Part shown: piece after piece, positions 17,701-19,964 of the stretch
Layout of the letters: each line of letters begins with the position of its first letter
How positions within the stretch are numbered: position 1 is the first letter of the stretch
Origin: JAJDIA01 sp031555505
GTDB lineage: Bacteria > Bacteroidota > Bacteroidia > Bacteroidales > Tannerellaceae
Assembly (NCBI GenBank): GCA_031555505.1
Contig: JAVBUH010000075.1
Coordinates: forward strand, 1 to 19,964
DNA length: 19,964 nt
Direction: 5' to 3'
The notes under the pieces: generated by a model
Told to the model about the DNA's origin: nothing
Seen by the model: only the letters and a program-made list of their open reading frames with translations
The model's database searches: none
Position numbers and translations under genes: made by a program

Positions 17701-18270
17701 TATGTAACCGATATAGGTAAAAACAAGCACAGCGCCGTCGGGCACGTTGAGCGAGAAATTACCGTCGAAGTCGGTCACCGTACCAAGCGTAGTTCCTTTG
17801 ACCACTACATTGGCACCGATAATCGCTTCCCGCTTCACATCCACCACGGTACCTTTTACGGTCCGTCCCTGTTGAGCGGTTACGGGCCGGTCGGCGGCGC
17901 TTTTCTTCATCAACATGATGTTTTTGCCTTCCATGGCGTAGATGATATCGGTCTGTCTGAACGCATTGCTCAACACCTCAGCCACCGTTTTGTCTTGTGC
18001 ATTCACAGACACCGGCTGGTTCAGATTAATATCTTCTTTTGTGTAGACAAAGAGATAGTCTGTTTGATCTTCTATCTCCTGCATAAAAGCGCGCGTCGTC
18101 ATGTTTGTAGCATGGATAGACACCTTCGCTGTCTGGGAATTTGCTTCCACGGCCCACAGTCCGGAAGCAAAAAGGATAAAAAACAGAAAACTTAGCTTCA
18201 TAATACGTACTGCATGTTTTAATTGTGGTTTTAATGGGATATAGTCCCTCCTGTACAAAATATTTTTCAT
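14716..18270 (-). CDS. SusC/RagA-family TonB-dependent transporter with STN signalling domain
   Basis: A 1184-residue outer-membrane TonB-dependent transporter that imports the ligand captured by its SusD partner. Domains in order: a short basic extension and signal peptide (hydrophobic core about 25-42); an STN (secretin/TonB short N-terminal) domain (about 47-118); a carboxypeptidase-regulatory-like beta domain (about 136-207, TVKGTVVD...GTVTDFDGNFSL); a plug (about 222-345, with VVVGYGTQKK, LVLIDGVEGD and AAIYGARGAFGVILITTKN); and the beta barrel ending in an aromatic-terminated strand (LGLSVTF). The STN domain is the part that contacts FecR-type anti-sigma factors, consistent with the fecR gene upstream, so import and signalling are coupled. 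The start at 18270 gives an N-terminal extension usual for STN-bearing SusC proteins; the ATG at 18201 (MKLSFLFF) is the alternative. Confidence 0.95.
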   Translation of the reverse strand: MKNILYRRDYIPLKPQLKHAVRIMKLSFLFFILFASGLWAVEANSQTAKVSIHATNMTTRAFMQEIEDQTDYLFVYTKEDINLNQPVSVNAQDKTVAEVLSNAFRQTDIIYAMEGKNIMLMKKSAADRPVTAQQGRTVKGTVVDVKREAIIGANVVVKGTTLGTVTDFDGNFSLNVPDGAVLVFTYIGYIPQEITVGNRTSLNVTLAEDTKSIDEVVVVGYGTQKKVNLTGAVEQVTSEVFENRSVPNVTQMLQGTVPNLNISLSDGKPMRSADYNVRGTTSIGQKGSALVLIDGVEGDPALLNPNDIASVSVLKDAASAAIYGARGAFGVILITTKNPAKDRTTVSYSGNFAVKKPTTMPDLVTDGYTFAKMFNEAFMAYNDYSQTPQNVNKTLKFSQEYLAELERRQGLGLPEVEVDAAGNYVYYGNTDWYKELYKDNKLGMDHNISVTGSNGKLDYYVTGRYYGEEGLFRYNSDDYSMYNVRAKGSIQVFDWLKVDNNTEYSVMDYHNPLNVGEGGSIWRNIADEGHPASTMFNPDGTLTHSAAYTVGDFWYGKNGMDTNRRNFKNTTGFTASFIQNKLRIKGDFSYQSRDDDETRLRIPVPFSRKPGVIEYVGSSTNDIRETGKTTNYLATNIYGEYEETFAGKHYLKGMLGYNYEQSTMNNVQVLRNGLIFQDARDINMALGQNTTTEGGYKRWRLSGGVFRVNYAFMDRYLVEVNGRLDGSSKFPSDEQYAFFPSVSVGWRPSQEAFWKENDILTDLKVRASYGSLGNGNIDPYSFQELFKIEQLGRVLNNIRPQKTGVPAVVPAGLTWETSTTTNIGLDFGMLSNRLRFSGDAYVRKTTDMFTVGMTVPDVFGADVPKGNYADMTTKGFEISLTWRDQFTLASKPFNYEIRATLADYQSTIDKYNNPEKKFNTDYWGETYYEGMKVGEIWGYVTEGFFTSEEDIKNHANQKLIKSSSTGTLLPGDIKFKDLNGDGVVDYGNNTVDKPGDKKIIGNKEPRYSYSFSLGGDWNNFFVSAFFQGVGKQDWYPSVESGLFWGQYNRPYNDIPNFHLGNIWSEENPNAYFPRYRGYVARNSDGELYQRQTGYLQNVAYVRLKNLQVGYSIPQSITSKIKMQNARIYLSGENLWTWSPMYKITSGIDVAGLSGSDKDLTDEKSGQVWNYPSLKSISLGLSVTF

Positions 18271-18335
18271 ACTTTTGTAGAATTAACAGTTAATACTTAG
18301 ATACTTAATACGTTTAGTCGGGTATTGACTTTCTG

Positions 18336-18363
18336 ACCGGAAAGCGCACCACCGCTTTCCGGT
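18336..18363. promoter_or_regulatory. Strong hairpin between fecR and susC
   Basis: ACCGGAAAGCG (18336-18346) is perfectly inverted at 18353-18363 with a six-base CACCAC loop. It lies 63 bases past the fecR stop and 66 bases before the susC start. Neither strand has a clear U-tract after the stem, so it is not a textbook terminator. It may act as an attenuator, a processing or stability barrier that separates low-level fecR from high-level susC mRNA, or a marker that susC has its own sigma-dependent promoter. Confidence 0.5.
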
Positions 18364-18425
18364 TCTGTGTAATTAGAACTTCATGTCATAGGCACATCTA
18401 CATTTAAAGTTAACAGCTCATTTTT

Positions 18426-19367
18426 TTACTTGATCGTAATTATATTCAGATCTTCATTCTTTTCATACGTAAATTTGTTTCGCAATTGCAGTACTTTCAG
18501 CACATGTTCTACACCGTCTTTCGTCCGGAATTTACCCGAATAATGACTTTGCAGAAGTTTGTCATTATGTACATTGATCTTCACGTCGTAATATAATTGA
18601 AGCTTCGCGATCATGTCGGCCACCGTGGCATCGTAGAACGAGATCAGTCCTTCCCTCCATTGGAAATAACTACGATGTTCGATCTGTTTCCTTTTCAGTA
18701 CCCCATCTTCCAGATAGACATACATATTGGGGTTCAACTGTATGGCGCTACCTGGCGTAGAAGGTGAATAAACTTCCACAGATCCTTCCAGCAGGGAGGT
18801 CTCAAAGAAAGGCGTACCGGCATAAGCCAGGACATTGAATTCGGTGCCCAATACGCGGATATCATATTGCTCGGTGTTGACAATAAATGGTTGACTGGCA
18901 TCATGCGCCACTTTGAAATAACCTTCGCCATCCAAGTGCACGTTACGGGTATTCCCATCAAAATAAGTAGGGAAGGTTAGCGTCGTTTTTGCATTCAGCC
19001 ATACCTTCGTGCCATCGGCCAGTGTCAGTTCAGCCCGTTGCCCGGCCGGCACATGGATAGACTGCATGGTGGTTTCCGGCTGACCGGAGAGAAAACGTTG
19101 GAAGGCAAATCCGGCAGCAAATACCACCACCAGGAAAGCGGCAATGCTCAACAACTTGAATCCGGTGAAGCGTAATGAACGGGATACGGCTTTATCCCCG
19201 GGATGCTTGTCTTGCCAGAGTGACATATCGTAAAGTTTGCGAAGCGTCATAAATTCTTTTACATTCGCCTCATCCGCGTTCAGCCAACACTGAACGGTTT
19301 CTATTTCTTCCGGGACCACATCCCCTGTTATGTATCGTTGTAGTAGTTGTTGATCCATCTTTCTCAT
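18426..19367 (-). CDS. FecR-family transmembrane anti-sigma factor
   Basis: A 313-residue inner-membrane anti-sigma factor. The cytoplasmic N-terminal segment (about 1-65, with a WLNADEANVKEFMTLRKLYDMS helix) would bind an ECF sigma factor; one membrane span covers about 71-90; the periplasmic FecR domain begins HVPAGQRAELTLADGTKVWLN (about 105-125) and includes LDGEGYFKV near 145; the C terminus (about 240-313, YYDVKINVHNDKLLQ...YSGKF) is a DUF4974-type domain. In the FecIRA pattern it receives the signal from the STN domain of the TonB-dependent transporter, here the downstream SusC. The ATG at 19358 (MDQQLLQ) is an alternative start. Unusually, no sigma factor gene lies in the 597 bases upstream. 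Confidence 0.92.
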   Translation of the reverse strand: MRKMDQQLLQRYITGDVVPEEIETVQCWLNADEANVKEFMTLRKLYDMSLWQDKHPGDKAVSRSLRFTGFKLLSIAAFLVVVFAAGFAFQRFLSGQPETTMQSIHVPAGQRAELTLADGTKVWLNAKTTLTFPTYFDGNTRNVHLDGEGYFKVAHDASQPFIVNTEQYDIRVLGTEFNVLAYAGTPFFETSLLEGSVEVYSPSTPGSAIQLNPNMYVYLEDGVLKRKQIEHRSYFQWREGLISFYDATVADMIAKLQLYYDVKINVHNDKLLQSHYSGKFRTKDGVEHVLKVLQLRNKFTYEKNEDLNIITIK

Positions 19368-19655
19368 CCGGCAAAAATTTGCCTCCCTATATACATAACG
19401 TTTATCGCTCCGTTTACCCTAAACACAATTTCACTTTTACTCAAATAATGCAGAAATTCCAAAATAAACAGGAATCGCCCCACATGAAACATAAGCGAAA
19501 ACAACTACCTATATATGTGAATGAGGGCGTCTTCAAGTTCCACCGGGTCTGATCCGACGCAAACTAAGGGAAAGTGAAGCATCCTAACCCATGAAATGAA
19601 CATATCAGGGTGGTACCATAGCTTGTGTGAATGCCCGGTCACGGGCATCCTGTAC

Positions 19656-19689
19656 GTAGCCGGGGGTACAGGCGAAGCCAAGCCCCCGG
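19656..19689 (+). repeat. REP-like unit 1 (GTAG plus bulged hairpin)
   Basis: GTAG is followed by CCGGGGG (19660-19666) paired with CCCCCGG (19683-19689). The interior is TACA, then GGC-GAA-GCC (a nested small stem at 19671-19679), then AAG, which gives an asymmetric internal loop. Differs from unit 2 at only three positions of this stretch, two of which form a compensatory pair in the outer stem. Confidence 0.7.
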
Positions 19690-19789
19690 ACACATGAGTT
19701 GTATATGTTTTGTGTGCCGCGTCAGCGGGACCGTGTGGATAGACCGGCACCACTGACGTGGCGCAGGATTATAATGTACCATCCCTTGT

Positions 19790-19823
19790 CCAGGGGCTTG
19801 GCTTCGCCTGCACCCCTGGCTAC
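19790..19823 (-). repeat. REP-like unit 2 (GTAG plus bulged hairpin)
   Basis: Read leftward from 19823: GTAG, then CCAGGGG paired with CCCCTGG, with interior TGCA, GGC-GAA-GCC and AAG, the same architecture as unit 1 in opposite orientation. The third stem pair is A-T here and G-C in unit 1, so both strands of the stem changed together. Confidence 0.7.
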
Positions 19824-19964
19824 CAACAAGATACCCCTGACGGGGCATTCGCATGCACACAAAAAGATGTGTATAAAGAGTAGCTGTCTAGGCGGGGAGC
19901 CAAGTTACTCTTGTTTACTATTTACATGATAGTCTTCAAGCTATATTCAAATCCAAACTTGAAG

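Larger units (their letters stand above)
19631..19848. repeat. REP/BIME-like inverted double-hairpin element
   Basis: A 218-base imperfect palindrome centred near 19739.5. The + unit contains, in order: a hairpin with GTCA loop (19631-19648), a 7-base spacer, GTAG (19656-19659), a bulged hairpin (19660-19689), a 24-base spacer, and a second GTCA-loop hairpin (19714-19731). The same series appears inverted on the right: 19747-19764, hairpin 19790-19819, CTAC 19820-19823, 7-base spacer, 19831-19848. GTAG followed by a bulged hairpin is the hallmark of REP sequences mobilised by RAYT transposases in other bacteria, and inverted REP pairs form BIMEs. No transposase is in the window. Calling it REP-like is inference from structure; the symmetry is directly visible. 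Confidence 0.75.
19368..19964. other. Non-coding region upstream of fecR
   Basis: No credible gene is present on either strand. The few open frames (76-82 codons) run across the inverted repeats and translate to low-complexity Arg/Gly/Pro-rich sequence. The first 250 bases upstream of fecR are AT-rich and should hold its promoter, but no TAnnTTTG match on the leftward strand was found. The rest is dominated by the REP-like inverted element at 19631-19848. At the right edge, CTTCAAG (19934-19940) is inverted at 19958-19964, a hairpin that the window cuts off. Confidence 0.6.

Noticed and set aside
18270..18277. TACTTTTG, a -7-like element on the + strand
   Set aside because: It points rightward into the fecR gene on the opposite strand with no + strand gene downstream; a single 8-base degenerate match is not enough to propose an antisense promoter.
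19505..19929. Three overlapping 73-82 codon open frames upstream of fecR
   Set aside because: They run through the inverted REP-like element on both strands, and their translations reflect the repeat rather than a protein.
19934..19964. CTTCAAG/CTTGAAG hairpin at the right edge
   Set aside because: Seven-base stem with a 17-base loop that ends exactly at the window boundary, so its true extent and any following U-tract cannot be judged.

Overview
The window looks like chromosomal DNA from a member of the Bacteroidales (Bacteroidota, Parabacteroides- or Bacteroides-like; the genus cannot be fixed from sequence alone). The reasons are a SusC/SusD outer-membrane pair with a FecR-type anti-sigma factor, an NlpE-type lipoprotein, start codons mostly without Shine-Dalgarno sequences, and promoter-like TAnnTTTG elements of the Bacteroidota type. 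No phage, insertion sequence with a transposase, CRISPR array, tRNA or rRNA is visible.

Layout, left to right. 1-258 is non-coding and carries a perfect 32-bp palindrome with a T-rich tail, a good rho-independent terminator for something lying left of the window. 259-990 (-) is a cytoplasmic DsbA/FrnE-type thiol oxidoreductase. It is divergent from 1206-3431 (+), a large membrane-anchored AsmA/DUF748-type protein. 3485-3961 (-) is a small NlpE-like lipoprotein that converges on the AsmA-like gene.

4227-11942 (+) is a complete, tightly packed potassium-uptake operon, kdpA-kdpB-kdpC-kdpD-kdpE. KdpA is the K+ channel-like subunit, KdpB the P-type ATPase, KdpC the assembly subunit, and KdpD/KdpE the sensor kinase and response regulator that should switch the operon on. 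No kdpF is seen. Upstream of kdpA lie TTTATA repeats spaced 11 bp apart that look like the E. coli KdpE operator, so the operon probably regulates itself through its own distal genes.

19367-12039 (-) is a second unit: fecR-type anti-sigma factor, susC (TonB-dependent transporter with an N-terminal STN signalling domain), susD (substrate-binding lipoprotein) and an endonuclease/exonuclease/phosphatase (EEP) family enzyme, closed by a strong terminator at 11984-12007. susC, susD and the EEP gene are separated by only 13 and 9 bases. The logic is nutrient import across the outer membrane with the transporter itself signalling through FecR to an ECF sigma factor. The sigma gene is not in the window, although it normally sits directly upstream of fecR.

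In its place, 19368-19964 is non-coding and holds the most unusual object here: a long, highly symmetrical inverted element (19631-19848) made of two REP-like units, each a GTAG tetranucleotide followed by a bulged hairpin and flanked by small hairpins that all carry the same GTCA loop. Several stem differences between copies are compensatory, which points to selection on structure. This is the best candidate for something undescribed; the protein-coding genes all belong to known families.
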